64,000 nucleotides of DNA from Promethearchaeota archaeon (GTDB lineage: Archaea > Asgardarchaeota > Lokiarchaeia > Sigyniarchaeales > SOKP01). The notes beneath the pieces were generated by a model, which worked only from the letters and a program-made list of their open reading frames with translations, did no database searches and was not told the origin of the DNA. The translations under genes and the position numbers were made by a program. The stretch covers positions 1 through 64,000 of the forward strand of contig JAGXNS010000002.1 of the NCBI GenBank assembly GCA_019894855.1, given 5' to 3'. Positions 40,554 through 50,820 of this stretch are shown one piece after another; position 1 is the first letter of the stretch; each line of letters opens with the position of its first letter.

Positions 40554-41239
40554 GATAATTCGATCTTTTCTGCTATTTTTTCGTAAATTAGGATTTTCGC
40601 ATTTTTATAGGGCATATTTGTAATATCATTTACCTGAAAGGGTCCATAATTAATAAGGTCAATCCCTACTAAAGGCGGAGAAGGCTCGTTAAATCGAATA
40701 AGCATATAATTATATTCATCCTCTAGGTTAGGTTGACCGTTTTCTACTTTTTCAAGTTGAGCGTTATTACTTGTTTCAATTGAATGTTCTTCGGTGGATT
40801 CCTCTATAATGGGAACGTTATCCGGTTTTTCTTCGTCCAATAAAATCTCTCCTATCTCAATTGGTTTCTTATCCTCGTAAAGAGCAAGCTTTTTAAGTTT
40901 TTTATATCCTTTAATCGTGCTAACTAAATTTTGAAAGAATAATTTTTCAGCCTCTATTACGCCATTTAGATCAATATCTTTAAGAGATAATGCTGAATTA
41001 AGTATTTTTACTTCCCGAACTTTTAAGAAATCGTTAAATAAATAAGTGAAACGCTTTTTGTATGAGATAAATAATGAGATTTCGACTTTGGGTTTTTCCT
41101 CTATCTGATATTGAGTGATGTAATTTAAACTTTTTTTGTAATTATCAAATATTTCTTGGGTTAAATGAGTCAACTCGGGTTGCTCAAATTCTTTAAGCCA
41201 ATGTTGATAAAGTTTATCGTAATCTTTTTTTAAATCCAT
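40550..41239 (-). CDS. gins51: GINS complex subunit
   Basis: Helical region plus C-terminal IRFNEPSPPLVGIDLINYGPFQVNDITNMPYKNAKILI; adjacent to primase; likely start MDLKKDY at 41239. Confidence 0.78.
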   Translation of the reverse strand: MDLKKDYDKLYQHWLKEFEQPELTHLTQEIFDNYKKSLNYITQYQIEEKPKVEISLFISYKKRFTYLFNDFLKVREVKILNSALSLKDIDLNGVIEAEKLFFQNLVSTIKGYKKLKKLALYEDKKPIEIGEILLDEEKPDNVPIIEESTEEHSIETSNNAQLEKVENGQPNLEDEYNYMLIRFNEPSPPLVGIDLINYGPFQVNDITNMPYKNAKILIYEKIAEKIELS

Positions 41240-41300
41240 AAGTCTCAGACAATTGAAATATGTTATATTAATGAAGGATAGGAACAAATATTATTTTATC

Positions 41301-42584
41301 CTAAATCGTTTTAGCAACTTCTTTACACAATAAAAAAACCGCAAAGTGGTGAGGAACTTCTATTATTTCACCTTTGATATAGGGCCCAAACGATTCGCCC
41401 TTGATTGAAGTGATTGGTAATTTATTTTCCACTATTTCTAATTTATGGGTCAAATTTTTCTTACTTTTAAACACGATTGGATCTAACTTCTCCTTAGATT
41501 CATCTAAAGGGTTAAAATCATCAAGCTCATTTAATTCAATTTCTTGAACTTTAAATCCTGTTTTTCCATGTAACGATCCAGGATATCGTATGAGTCTATG
41601 TATGTCTATTGATACCGGCTCATCTAATTCAATTCCTATTAGGTGAACAATTCCTCTTAGAAGTTTCTTCCAATTCGTTAAACCAAAGCCTTCAATAGCC
41701 CAAACACTTCTTTCTCCTTTAGTAATTAGCTCTAAGAAATCATCTTTATATTTTAAAAAACTTGTAACTACATTAGAATTAAAACCAAAATGATTTTTGT
41801 CTAGAAGTAAAGTTTCGATTTGTTTTGTCGGCTTATTTAATACTTCAATAATTTTTTTCATTATTTTTTGGGACCACCCAATATTTTCCTCCAACAATCC
41901 ATAGATTATGCTAGATTTTTCACTTAATCCTAAAACTTCAAAATTTATATTTTTTCCACTAACATACTCAACAATTTCTCTTCTTTCCTCACTGTTGAGC
42001 GTTCTTAGGTCTTCACTTTCAATTTTAAGGTGATATCCTCTGTGACCCGAAAACGCAATTTTCAAATACTTCTCGTCAATTCCAAAATCGGGTATAAGAA
42101 AATTGAATAATAACTTGGTGATTTCGTTTTTAGCAACATCTAAACATTGATTGCATACCCAGCTGATTTTAGTAAACTTTGAACCCTTACAATTTGGGCA
42201 GGTTTGGGGCATACCGGTCCCCTCATTTCCACAATCTTTGCAAATCCACAGATCATGTTTATCTTTACATGGAGTATAGAAGTGATCAACATCAATATCA
42301 ATTATAAAATCACACCCCTGGTAATCTTTTTTGTTCATGTCTGGTGCATCAGGTTTTAGATAAAGTGAACCACTGGAATACAAGTGCCTCGGAGCATCCG
42401 TTATAAGATAACTTTTTAAAACATCTGGGTTTTCAAAACTCATATGTCTCTTCATATAAACTTTTTTTTCCCAAGGGATTAAACCAAATTCTCGTAAGTT
42501 GAACGAACTTACTTTTGGGAATTCAAATTGTTTTTCTTGGTAATACGCTTGGAATAACTTTTTTAAATATATGATGTCATTCAT
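41301..42584 (-). CDS. priS: DNA primase small (catalytic) subunit
   Basis: FIIDIDVDHF catalytic DxD, CxxCG...CPNC zinc motif, FSGHRGYHLKIES; likely start MNDIIYL at 42584. Confidence 0.95.
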   Translation of the reverse strand: MNDIIYLKKLFQAYYQEKQFEFPKVSSFNLREFGLIPWEKKVYMKRHMSFENPDVLKSYLITDAPRHLYSSGSLYLKPDAPDMNKKDYQGCDFIIDIDVDHFYTPCKDKHDLWICKDCGNEGTGMPQTCPNCKGSKFTKISWVCNQCLDVAKNEITKLLFNFLIPDFGIDEKYLKIAFSGHRGYHLKIESEDLRTLNSEERREIVEYVSGKNINFEVLGLSEKSSIIYGLLEENIGWSQKIMKKIIEVLNKPTKQIETLLLDKNHFGFNSNVVTSFLKYKDDFLELITKGERSVWAIEGFGLTNWKKLLRGIVHLIGIELDEPVSIDIHRLIRYPGSLHGKTGFKVQEIELNELDDFNPLDESKEKLDPIVFKSKKNLTHKLEIVENKLPITSIKGESFGPYIKGEIIEVPHHFAVFLLCKEVAKTI

Positions 42585-43845
42585 TTTTTTTCTGTGATTC
42601 CTCTTGTTCTCTTTTCTCCTTACTTTTAAGGAATTCTCCTTCTTTCTCATCTCTGTATTGTTTTATCCTGACATACGCTAAAGGATGTTTTAATTTCTTT
42701 CTCTCAGATGGTTCAATAGAACCATATCCTTCTAAACACAGCGTATCTTTATACTTCTCTTTCTTACAAAGACTAATTGATTGCAAAGTAGAACACTGAT
42801 ATGGAGTATATTTTTTTTTCTTTGCATACTCTACTTGATAATTAGTTTTTTCTCGATCAAAATCGGGTAAAGTGGAAAAAATATCTACAACATGTTCAAC
42901 TGGATACTCTAAAGCGAGTAAAAACCAAACTATAAAGAGTCGTTCATGATGCACTAAATTTTGTCCTTCTTTAGCTTTTTTTAAAATTTCAAGTACACAT
43001 GGAGGATAAAGCTTCAAAATATCTGTTTTATTGGTAATATCGATTTTAAAACTAAAATCAAAATCTTCTTCTTTTTTTGCCCAAATATTTTTGATTTTCT
43101 CATATAGTTCTTTAAATTCTTGAATTTTAAGGACTTCTTCAAGAAATGATTTTAAAGATGCTTTATCTTCCGTTTCTTCAACAAGGATTTTGGTTCTAAC
43201 ATACTCTTGTATCAAACGCATTAAGTTTCTATTCTGAATATACACATAACCATTTTTTAATGAATTATGGGTTAGTTTTCTATAATCGTCCCTTAACTTT
43301 GAAGCAAGTTTAAGATAATCAATATAATAAATAGTAAAATTGGTAATTTTTCTCTCTCGATTATCTTTTAATATCTTAATCCCAAATTTTTCTGGAGGAT
43401 CATAAAAATTAACTCTCAATTCTAAATCTAAACATATATTGTAAAGATCCGATTCGCTGTTATCTCTTTCCATCTTGTTATACGCATTCTTAGAATACAA
43501 ATTAGCGATTCTATTTGTTATTAACTTATTATTTAGGGCGTAAATTAAAATTTTTAGTAAAATATATACCTGGATAGATAAATTTTCGTCCTTTGGATTT
43601 GGGATGTCTTCCAAATTATTGAAAGCAAATTCAAAAATTAGAAGAACGCGTTCAGATATTTGCTTACTATCGCCTTTAGAAAAAAGATCAGAAATAAATT
43701 CCGAAGGTTCTTTATCAGCAATATCAGAATACTGAAGTTTCAAAGAAGGAAGCCAAGGATAACGGTTTACTAAATCAGTTGGTATGCTCAAAGCTTCTCC
43801 TACCCTACATTTTAGATTTAAAATTAGTACATATAATTGAAACAA
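42577..43845 (-). CDS. priL: DNA primase large subunit
   Basis: PPCVLEILKKAKEGQNLVHHERLFIVWFLL; C-terminal Fe-S cysteines CSTLQSISLC..C; adjacent to priS. Confidence 0.93.
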   Translation of the reverse strand: MFQLYVLILNLKCRVGEALSIPTDLVNRYPWLPSLKLQYSDIADKEPSEFISDLFSKGDSKQISERVLLIFEFAFNNLEDIPNPKDENLSIQVYILLKILIYALNNKLITNRIANLYSKNAYNKMERDNSESDLYNICLDLELRVNFYDPPEKFGIKILKDNRERKITNFTIYYIDYLKLASKLRDDYRKLTHNSLKNGYVYIQNRNLMRLIQEYVRTKILVEETEDKASLKSFLEEVLKIQEFKELYEKIKNIWAKKEEDFDFSFKIDITNKTDILKLYPPCVLEILKKAKEGQNLVHHERLFIVWFLLALEYPVEHVVDIFSTLPDFDREKTNYQVEYAKKKKYTPYQCSTLQSISLCKKEKYKDTLCLEGYGSIEPSERKKLKHPLAYVRIKQYRDEKEGEFLKSKEKREQEESQKKNE

Positions 43846-43916
43846 GAATTTTTCTGATTTAACCGCAAAGAGTTAATCAGTTTATAATCGTTATCAAAAA
43901 AGGTGGTGGAAAAATC

Positions 43917-44717
43917 TTAGAATTCGTCCATATCGTCGTCGTCAAATTCAGCTTCTTCAACACGAGGAGCTAAAAAGTAGTTTAATTCGCCGCCCTCTAA
44001 TAGGTTAAATATCATTTTGAGAGGGTGATCTGTTTTTAATGAAATTTCTAACTTTTCGGTGATTGAAGCGATTTTTAATATAGCCTTTAGAAACGTTAGA
44101 CTATACGCACCTGTAGATGTTTCCTTAATATCGCTTTCAATTAGATCATCGACGCTTAAGTCGTATTCCATCTCTCCAATTTGTCCTGTAGAACTAAAAA
44201 CTAACCCTTCGTTAGCTACCGCCTTCATGTTCAAGATTTCAGAATAAATTTCAGCGTCCTTAATAGCCTCTACTAGAAAGTCGGTATCGATCACCCAATT
44301 TGTTGGATATTCAATTTTTAACAGATTATCCATTGGAATTTCTTCTCTTTCCAGATCGATCAAAGCTAGACTAAATGTCCGTTTACGAGTGTTTCCTTCT
44401 CTTTGCATCGTGATTTTGATTTTTTGTTCCGATTCTTTAAAGTCAATTTCAATATTGTCATTCGTGGCACTTCTTCTAAGGATTTTATCCAAATCATCCA
44501 AGTTCAAACCGATTTTTGATTCTGTACTACATTTGTAATCGTCAAAATTCTCTTTTTTAATCGACAATTTTAACAAACAGATTCGACTTGGGTCCATTGC
44601 TGTAATGACAAATTCTTTAGGAGATACTTTGAATTCTGTCTCATCGATGATGCTCGAAAGAGTTTCGACTATACCCTTTAATATCCTACTATTATCCAGC
44701 TTAAGTGTAAAGCTCAT
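43917..44717 (-). CDS. pcn: DNA polymerase sliding clamp PCNA
   Basis: 266 aa, DEtEFkvspkEFVITAMDPSRICLL, C-terminal LNYFLAPRVEE. Confidence 0.95.
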   Translation of the reverse strand: MSFTLKLDNSRILKGIVETLSSIIDETEFKVSPKEFVITAMDPSRICLLKLSIKKENFDDYKCSTESKIGLNLDDLDKILRRSATNDNIEIDFKESEQKIKITMQREGNTRKRTFSLALIDLEREEIPMDNLLKIEYPTNWVIDTDFLVEAIKDAEIYSEILNMKAVANEGLVFSSTGQIGEMEYDLSVDDLIESDIKETSTGAYSLTFLKAILKIASITEKLEISLKTDHPLKMIFNLLEGGELNYFLAPRVEEAEFDDDDMDEF

Positions 44718-44885
44718 TATTTATCAGCACTTTAATTGATTAGTAATTTATATTAATATTGTTTTATTAGCAATATTTATAAAATTCAGTATTAGAGGTT
44801 TAATAATACCTATTTGTAATTTTTGAATTAATTATTTATAGTCATCTTAAATTTTTTAAACTATAAAATAAAAAAAATTGTTATT

Positions 44886-45209
44886 ATGTCTCGCGAACAC
44901 GCAGCCCAAAGAATTATTCAAGATATAAAAAGTTCTGACAGTCGAGTTCAAATAATCGGTTATATCAAGGATATCGTTGATAATGACCATATAATTCTCA
45001 AAGATAAGTCTAATGATATAAATGTTGACATTAAAAAAGTTGATTTTACCTTTCAAAAAGAAGATTTAATCAATGTTATTGGTGAATTAAACATCAATAT
45101 GGAAGGTGAGAAGGAAATAGAAGCAGAAATTATACAGGATAAAAAAAATCTGAACTTTGATTATTACTTGAAATTGTACGAGATTAAAAAAGATTTGAAG
45201 TTAATTTAG
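44886..45209 (+). CDS. Small OB-fold protein (RPA small-subunit-like)
   Basis: VQIIGYIKDIVDNDHIILKDKSNDINVDI...LINVIGELNI OB-fold pattern; divergent from PCNA. Confidence 0.6.
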   Translation: MSREHAAQRIIQDIKSSDSRVQIIGYIKDIVDNDHIILKDKSNDINVDIKKVDFTFQKEDLINVIGELNINMEGEKEIEAEIIQDKKNLNFDYYLKLYEIKKDLKLI

Positions 45210-45390
45210 AGGTAAAAACAAGCTCAGTATCCTAAATATATCATAATCCTATTCCCTTAACTTAATCTGATTTAGTAGATCATCCTATTTCTTGAAATAT
45301 TGAAAATTATATTAAATATAACGAAAAAATTTATTAAACACGCTTATTTTTTACTATTAAGGAAAAATACTATATTCTAAAGTTTTAAAA

Positions 45391-45729
45391 ATGGTAGAAT
45401 TTTGCCCAGAATGCTCAAATCTCTTACGAAGACAAGTGATTGGCGAAAGCAAAACATTAGTTTGTAAGTGCGGCTTTCAAAAGGATTTATCTCAAAATGC
45501 AGAAGACATAAAAAACAATACCAAACTGAAAGAAGAAGCTTTAAATAAGAATCTAATTATAGTCTCTCAAGCAGATAAAATATCCGTTCACCCGATCGTA
45601 AAAAAATTTTGTCCTAAATGCACCAGCAAAGATGCTGAAGCTTGGCAAGAACAAACTCGAAGTGCGGACGAACCAAGTACTTCTTTTTTTAGGTGTGTTG
45701 AGTGTAAACATACTTGGCGGGAATATTAA
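45391..45729 (+). CDS. tfs: Transcription factor S (TFIIS/Rpb9-like)
   Basis: N-terminal FCPECSNLLRRQ, C-terminal CPKCTSKDAEAWQEQTRSADEPSTSFFRCVECKHTWREY. Confidence 0.95.
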   Translation: MVEFCPECSNLLRRQVIGESKTLVCKCGFQKDLSQNAEDIKNNTKLKEEALNKNLIIVSQADKISVHPIVKKFCPKCTSKDAEAWQEQTRSADEPSTSFFRCVECKHTWREY

Positions 45730-45845
45730 AGTAATAAATTCTTTTTCCGCTTTTTCTTTGAAAATTGAAAGCATATATTCTAATCTTCGTGAAAGAGTGG
45801 TTTCACGATCTAAATATCGTTAAAAATTGAGCGCGTAGTTATTTT

Positions 45846-46055
45846 TTAAGAAAGAACTTCTAAAATTTTAGTTAAAATTCGCGCTTTACCACCTGTAGAT
45901 TGAAGCAGAGTCTTTCCACATACTAAACATTCTACATCCGTAGCGGAACAACCGAAAATTATTTGTTGGTTTCCACAATTTAAGCACTTTACTCTTAAAA
46001 ACCTACTTTGGGGTTGGGGGATTAATTCCTTATTTGCTTTTCTTTTTGGTATAAT
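45846..46055 (-). CDS. rps27e: Ribosomal protein S27e; apparent AUU/AUA start, absent from supplied ORF track
   Basis: Manual translation [69 protein letters not shown]; 9 bp downstream of L44e; SD-like AAAGGTG upstream. Confidence 0.92.
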   Translation of the reverse strand: MIPKRKANKELIPQPQSRFLRVKCLNCGNQQIIFGCSATDVECLVCGKTLLQSTGGKARILTKILEVLS

Positions 46056-46064
46056 ATAACACCT

Positions 46065-46346
46065 TTAAACTTCTTGAAGTTCGAACTTTTTAACTCTATA
46101 TGATTTAGAATACTGTTTTTTTTTACACTTTGGGCATTCTAATATTGGTAATGACCGTTTATTTACTTTGGCGTTCTTGTGAAATATTTCCTTTGGAAAG
46201 GACCCGTAACCCCTCTTTTTTCTCTCTAATCTTCTTCTTCCGTGATTGAGCGATCGTTCTTTTCCCTTTTTATAAAGCGAAACACTGTGCAGAGTATGAG
46301 ATCTACAGTTTGGGCAATAGCGATTTATTGTACGAGGGTATTTCAT
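46065..46346 (-). CDS. rpl44e: Ribosomal protein L44e
   Basis: RYCPNCRSHTLHSVSLYKKGKERSLNHGRRRLERKKRGYGS...KCKKK. Confidence 0.95.
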   Translation of the reverse strand: MKYPRTINRYCPNCRSHTLHSVSLYKKGKERSLNHGRRRLERKKRGYGSFPKEIFHKNAKVNKRSLPILECPKCKKKQYSKSYRVKKFELQEV

Positions 46347-46503
46347 TTTTCACACAACTTCAATTTAGAATTTAACTTAATAAGTTATTTATAAATTTTA
46401 AATTTTATTAGTTCTGCTTTATTCTTATTTGGAAAAGCAAAATTTAATAAAAAATAATTTAAATGGTATTAACATAATTTTATTAAAAGTTTTATTTAGA
46501 ATT

Positions 46504-47427
46504 ATGTCTTTTAAAGAGAAATTTAGAGAGGGTATCATATCCGCAAAAGACTTTTCTCGAGAGGATATAGATTATATCTTAAAAAAAGCTAAGGGTATAG
46601 TACTTAACAAAAAGGGCACAGAAATCTTAAAGGGTAAGATTTTAGCTTCTCTATTCTTTGAACCCTCCACTAGAACCCGTTTAAGTTTTGAATCTGCAAT
46701 GTATCGCTTAGGTGGAAATGTGATAGGTTTTCATACTGGTGATGTTTCTTCTATAAAAAAAGGAGAAAGTATTGCTGACACAATTCGCACTGTAGAAAAC
46801 TACAGCGACGGTATTGTAATGAGACATAATTTAGAGGGAGCTGCTAGGTTGGCAGCAAAGTTCTCAAAAATACCCGTTGTAAATGCAGGCTCGGGAAGTG
46901 GCGAGCATCCAACTCAAGCATTATTAGATTTATTAACAATTACTGAAGTGGGTCATAGTTTAGACGGTTTAAATATCGGGATAATGGGGGATCTTAAATT
47001 CGGAAGGACGGTACATTCTTTGTCGATATTGCTTTCAAATTACGACGCAAATATCTATTTTATTAGCCCTAGAGACTTGATGCTGCGTAAAAGAGACAAG
47101 GACTTCTTACAACAACGACAAGCAAAATACAAAGAAATAGAAAAATATAGAGAAATATTAAGTGTTTTAGATGTTCTCTATGTTACGAGAATTCAGAAAG
47201 AAAGGTTTGCTGATATTGAAGAATATGAAAAAGTAAAAGATTTCTATGCATTCGGGAAAAAGGACTTGGAGGAAACAAAAGACGATTTTAAAATTATGCA
47301 TCCTTTACCAAGGATTACAGAAATTTCACCTGATATTGATGGTTCTCCTAAATCAATTTATTTCAAACAAGCATATTATGGAATACCTATGAGAATGGCA
47401 ATCTTAGAGGAGTTATTATCTGACTAA
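46504..47427 (+). CDS. pyrB: Aspartate carbamoyltransferase catalytic chain
   Basis: FFEPSTRTRLSFESAM, HPTQALLDLLTI, HPLPRI; likely start MSFKEKF at 46504 rather than 46429. Confidence 0.95.
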   Translation: MSFKEKFREGIISAKDFSREDIDYILKKAKGIVLNKKGTEILKGKILASLFFEPSTRTRLSFESAMYRLGGNVIGFHTGDVSSIKKGESIADTIRTVENYSDGIVMRHNLEGAARLAAKFSKIPVVNAGSGSGEHPTQALLDLLTITEVGHSLDGLNIGIMGDLKFGRTVHSLSILLSNYDANIYFISPRDLMLRKRDKDFLQQRQAKYKEIEKYREILSVLDVLYVTRIQKERFADIEEYEKVKDFYAFGKKDLEETKDDFKIMHPLPRITEISPDIDGSPKSIYFKQAYYGIPMRMAILEELLSD

Positions 47428-47439
47428 TCTTTCATAATT

Positions 47440-49431
47440 CTATTTTAATTGAAACGTGTTTACTTTTGAATAAGATATTTGTGCCATTAATTCTTTTATG
47501 GGTTTGTTATTTACATTAAATGTAAAAACACTACCACCATCAATAATGCTTTCAAAATTTTTATAAATCTGAACTCTTTTCTCTAGTGATAATTTTGAAT
47601 TCCCTCGTATCAAATCTATGCAATATTTGTTAGGGCCATTACCCACTTCACCCATATTCCTGCACCAATGTTTAGAAAGATAACTGTCATTATGAGGCTG
47701 AGTAAGGATATAGTTTTCGTTTTGGTCCTTGTTAATTTCGTTAATCATATCTTTCATAAACATTAGAAGATTGTAAGCGAACGATTCGCTGTTTTCTATC
47801 CTATCGATCTCGATACCGCAATGAGTCTTTATGGCTTCATTTAATCCGAAAAAACTAACTGATTTTAATGAGTCATCTATCCAATTAAGGGATTCTGGTT
47901 TAATGAAATTAGATGTAATTCTATTCCATTCCTTTGAAGTAGATAGCCTTCTATTTATTAAATCTTTTTTATGAGCAAAAATTTCAAATACTGAATTAAG
48001 CTTTTCTTGAACATTTTCTAAAAATAAAGAATCGTTCTGTTTAGAATTATCAGCAATATTATGTAGATTTACTAAAATTTTATCTAAAACAACCCTACTT
48101 TTAGGTTCTTCTTTAATATTATTCTTATTCACATTTATCAAAGTAGAATTTAGTAAGCCTGGTCCATTATTTAAAGAGAATATTATATCGTTAGAACGAG
48201 GTGAATTTATGGTTTCCCTTAAGAATTCATATCCAGACTTATTATCACGCAGTAGTGAGTAATCAAATACAATCTGAGGACAAGCAAATCCATCATTTTG
48301 ATCAATCTGGTTAAATAATCTGCCCAAAAAGTAATAAATAGATTGGATTTTCATATTCAAGGAGTTAGAATCTTCAAATACGTTTGAAGAAGAAATTTCT
48401 AAAGAGAGATGAGGCTTTTGGTCATAAATTCTATTTGAATGATTTAAAATCTCTGAATTTAGGAAATTAATAAGAACCTCTGAATTCTCGTTGGAACTAA
48501 TGCTCTTGAATAAAAAGTCTGAAAAATTACCCAGCAAAATATCTTCAGAGATATAAGGCTTTATCTTGCCTAACATATTAAAGAAATTAGAGCATAGTTT
48601 AATCAATTCAATTGGTTTGTCTAATTTATTAATGTCTACTAATTTTTGTTTTGAGAGATAAGATATGATTGAATTTGAGTCTATATAGAAGCCCAAAGGT
48701 CTTAAGCTCCAGTAATTTAAGTTCAGTAAAACTAATTCTCCTGACAAATACATATCCGCTAAATTCTTTGGCAACAAGTTTAGTAATAGAAATTGCTCTG
48801 AAACTTCTGATCCAAGTTTAGAAAGAAGTTGGTCAGGACTGATTTTGTCGTTATCAAAGTATCTAGAAACTTCATAAGGAGGAGTACCTAATCGAGTCAG
48901 TCTATGTCTAATCTCTTCGAGACCATTTTCCAATAGAATTCCGTTTATATATTCCCTCATTAAAGGAGCTGTTAAATATACTATATTCGTTTTAGATAAG
49001 CGTTCTTCAACTTCGCTTGCAATTTGTTTTGCTAAATGACCATCAACTTTACCTTCCTTAACTAAATAATTTTCGATTTTACTCGAATCAAATGGCTCTT
49101 TGGAATATTTAGAGGTTCTAATCATTATTGTTTTGTTCTTTTCATTTAGAATTTTTTCAATAGAGACAATATTCTTTAGAATTTGACCTCCTAAAGCACT
49201 CAAAGCATAGCCATCATCAGTGGTATGCATTAAGTCGCTGTTTTTCAACGCCTTTAAGTGAAATGAAAAATTGACGGAATTCGGATTACTTCCTAAAACT
49301 TCCTTTTGAAGTATAGAATAGGGTAAAGGATTACTGCTTACACTTAATTTCTTTAAAATATCAATCCTTATCTTTTGACCTAATGTTTTAAGATGCTTTT
49401 CTAAAACATCGTGATTTTTGTCGGAATTCAA
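47440..49431 (-). CDS. ArsR-like HTH + ATP-cone + NrdD-like fusion lacking the glycyl-radical C-terminus
   Basis: N-terminal wHTH; MIRTSKYSKEPFDSSKIENYLVKEGKVDGHLAKQIASEVEERL ATP-cone-like; RNR-like LNLNYWSLRPLGFYID; ends before any radical loop. Confidence 0.65.
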   Translation of the reverse strand: MNSDKNHDVLEKHLKTLGQKIRIDILKKLSVSSNPLPYSILQKEVLGSNPNSVNFSFHLKALKNSDLMHTTDDGYALSALGGQILKNIVSIEKILNEKNKTIMIRTSKYSKEPFDSSKIENYLVKEGKVDGHLAKQIASEVEERLSKTNIVYLTAPLMREYINGILLENGLEEIRHRLTRLGTPPYEVSRYFDNDKISPDQLLSKLGSEVSEQFLLLNLLPKNLADMYLSGELVLLNLNYWSLRPLGFYIDSNSIISYLSKQKLVDINKLDKPIELIKLCSNFFNMLGKIKPYISEDILLGNFSDFLFKSISSNENSEVLINFLNSEILNHSNRIYDQKPHLSLEISSSNVFEDSNSLNMKIQSIYYFLGRLFNQIDQNDGFACPQIVFDYSLLRDNKSGYEFLRETINSPRSNDIIFSLNNGPGLLNSTLINVNKNNIKEEPKSRVVLDKILVNLHNIADNSKQNDSLFLENVQEKLNSVFEIFAHKKDLINRRLSTSKEWNRITSNFIKPESLNWIDDSLKSVSFFGLNEAIKTHCGIEIDRIENSESFAYNLLMFMKDMINEINKDQNENYILTQPHNDSYLSKHWCRNMGEVGNGPNKYCIDLIRGNSKLSLEKRVQIYKNFESIIDGGSVFTFNVNNKPIKELMAQISYSKVNTFQLK

Positions 49432-49657
49432 GTTAAGTTTAAGTCGTCATATAGTTCATTATTTCTGCTTAACTAAATAATATACTTAAGAGATATATAA
49501 AAATTAGGAATTTTATTAACCCAAAATAAGATTTGATATTATGTGGGTGATATCGCATAATTTCCTTTTGATAATCTAGCCTAGTTAGGTTAATACTTAA
49601 AAAAGACAAAGAAAATTAATAAAGAGGTTTGAATTAGATTCCTAAATTATATCTTTC

Positions 49658-50278
49658 TTAACGAGCAGAAACCGCTATCCTTTCAATTTCATCCTTTCTT
49701 TTTATAGCCCTTGACTCTTGGCTATCGCTTGCTGCTAATACTAGTTCCTGAGCCAAATTAGCTGCGAATTGTTTCTCGTTTGAATGTGATTTTGTGCCAA
49801 TAGCTTGAACTAAATACTTAATCGCTAAATCTACTCGACGCTGTGGCGATACATCTACAGCAGACGCATAGGAGATACCTCCCATAGCAATCTTTGTCGT
49901 TTCTTCTCTAGGTGCCGTGTTACATATTGCATCAACTAGCACCTGAATTGGGTTATTACCAGTGTTTAATTCCAACAAAGTAAAAGCATTTTCTAGATTC
50001 CTTAAGAGTTTACTTTTTTTGCCAGAACTATATGAACTTTTATGTCCTTTAATTTTACTACCAATAAAACCGGGTGCTAGTAACCTGTTTACAAAACGCT
50101 CAATAACAGATATTTTAGAAGTTTTCCAAAAGCGCTTATGTTCGTGCCTTCCTGCTGTATGAGGAATTATAACCGGTTTTAGATTGATATAACTTTCCAA
50201 TGTCCAATCTCTAACTTCAATGTTTTCAAATGACCATTTGTTAAAAAGTTTAATATCTTTTTTCACTTTACTCATCAT
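49658..50278 (-). CDS. rps7: Ribosomal protein S7
   Basis: HTAGRHEHKRFWKTSKISVIERFVNRLL...APREETTKIAMGGISYASAVDVSPQRRVDLA. Confidence 0.96.
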   Translation of the reverse strand: MMSKVKKDIKLFNKWSFENIEVRDWTLESYINLKPVIIPHTAGRHEHKRFWKTSKISVIERFVNRLLAPGFIGSKIKGHKSSYSSGKKSKLLRNLENAFTLLELNTGNNPIQVLVDAICNTAPREETTKIAMGGISYASAVDVSPQRRVDLAIKYLVQAIGTKSHSNEKQFAANLAQELVLAASDSQESRAIKRKDEIERIAVSAR

Positions 50279-50284
50279 TTACAC

Positions 50285-50719
50285 CTATCTCATTGGTTTT
50301 TCTTTCTTGCCTGAGATTAACGCTTGTAAGCTTACACCGTTTACCATAACTACGCGCCATCGCACACCAGGAAGATCACCTACTGCCCGACCCTTGGCTC
50401 CCCCGATCCCTTCCACAAGTACTCTATCATGTTCTTCAATGAAATTAAGGGCACCGTCTCCCGGAAGAAAAGCAGTGATTGTTTTTCCATTCTTTTTTAA
50501 CTGAACACGGACGCATTTTCGAATAGCAGAGTTAGGTTGTTTACTTTCTCTCCCAACTTTTTGAAGCACGATACCCAATGCTTGAGGAGATCCCTCCATA
50601 GGGTCAACTTTCTGTTTTAATTTAAGCTTCGTTCTTTTATATTTAGTTTTGCTCCATCTAAGCTTCTTTCGGTTATTTTTTAGTTGTCTTGCTGCGTAGA
50701 GACCTTTAGGTTTTGCCAT
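50285..50719 (-). CDS. rps12: Ribosomal protein S12
   Basis: [47 protein letters not shown]. Confidence 0.97.
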   Translation of the reverse strand: MAKPKGLYAARQLKNNRKKLRWSKTKYKRTKLKLKQKVDPMEGSPQALGIVLQKVGRESKQPNSAIRKCVRVQLKKNGKTITAFLPGDGALNFIEEHDRVLVEGIGGAKGRAVGDLPGVRWRVVMVNGVSLQALISGKKEKPMR

Positions 50720-50820
50720 GAAAAATCAAGTTAATCTTTTTTTTTTTTAATATTACTTATTGAGATATAGCTTAATATCTTCCTTAGAACTTAAAATTTT
50801 TTAATTGAGAAAAATAGAAC

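Noticed and set aside
46429-46503. N-terminal extension of pyrB
   Set aside because: Low-complexity upstream TTG start; homologous sequence begins at MSFKEKF (46504).
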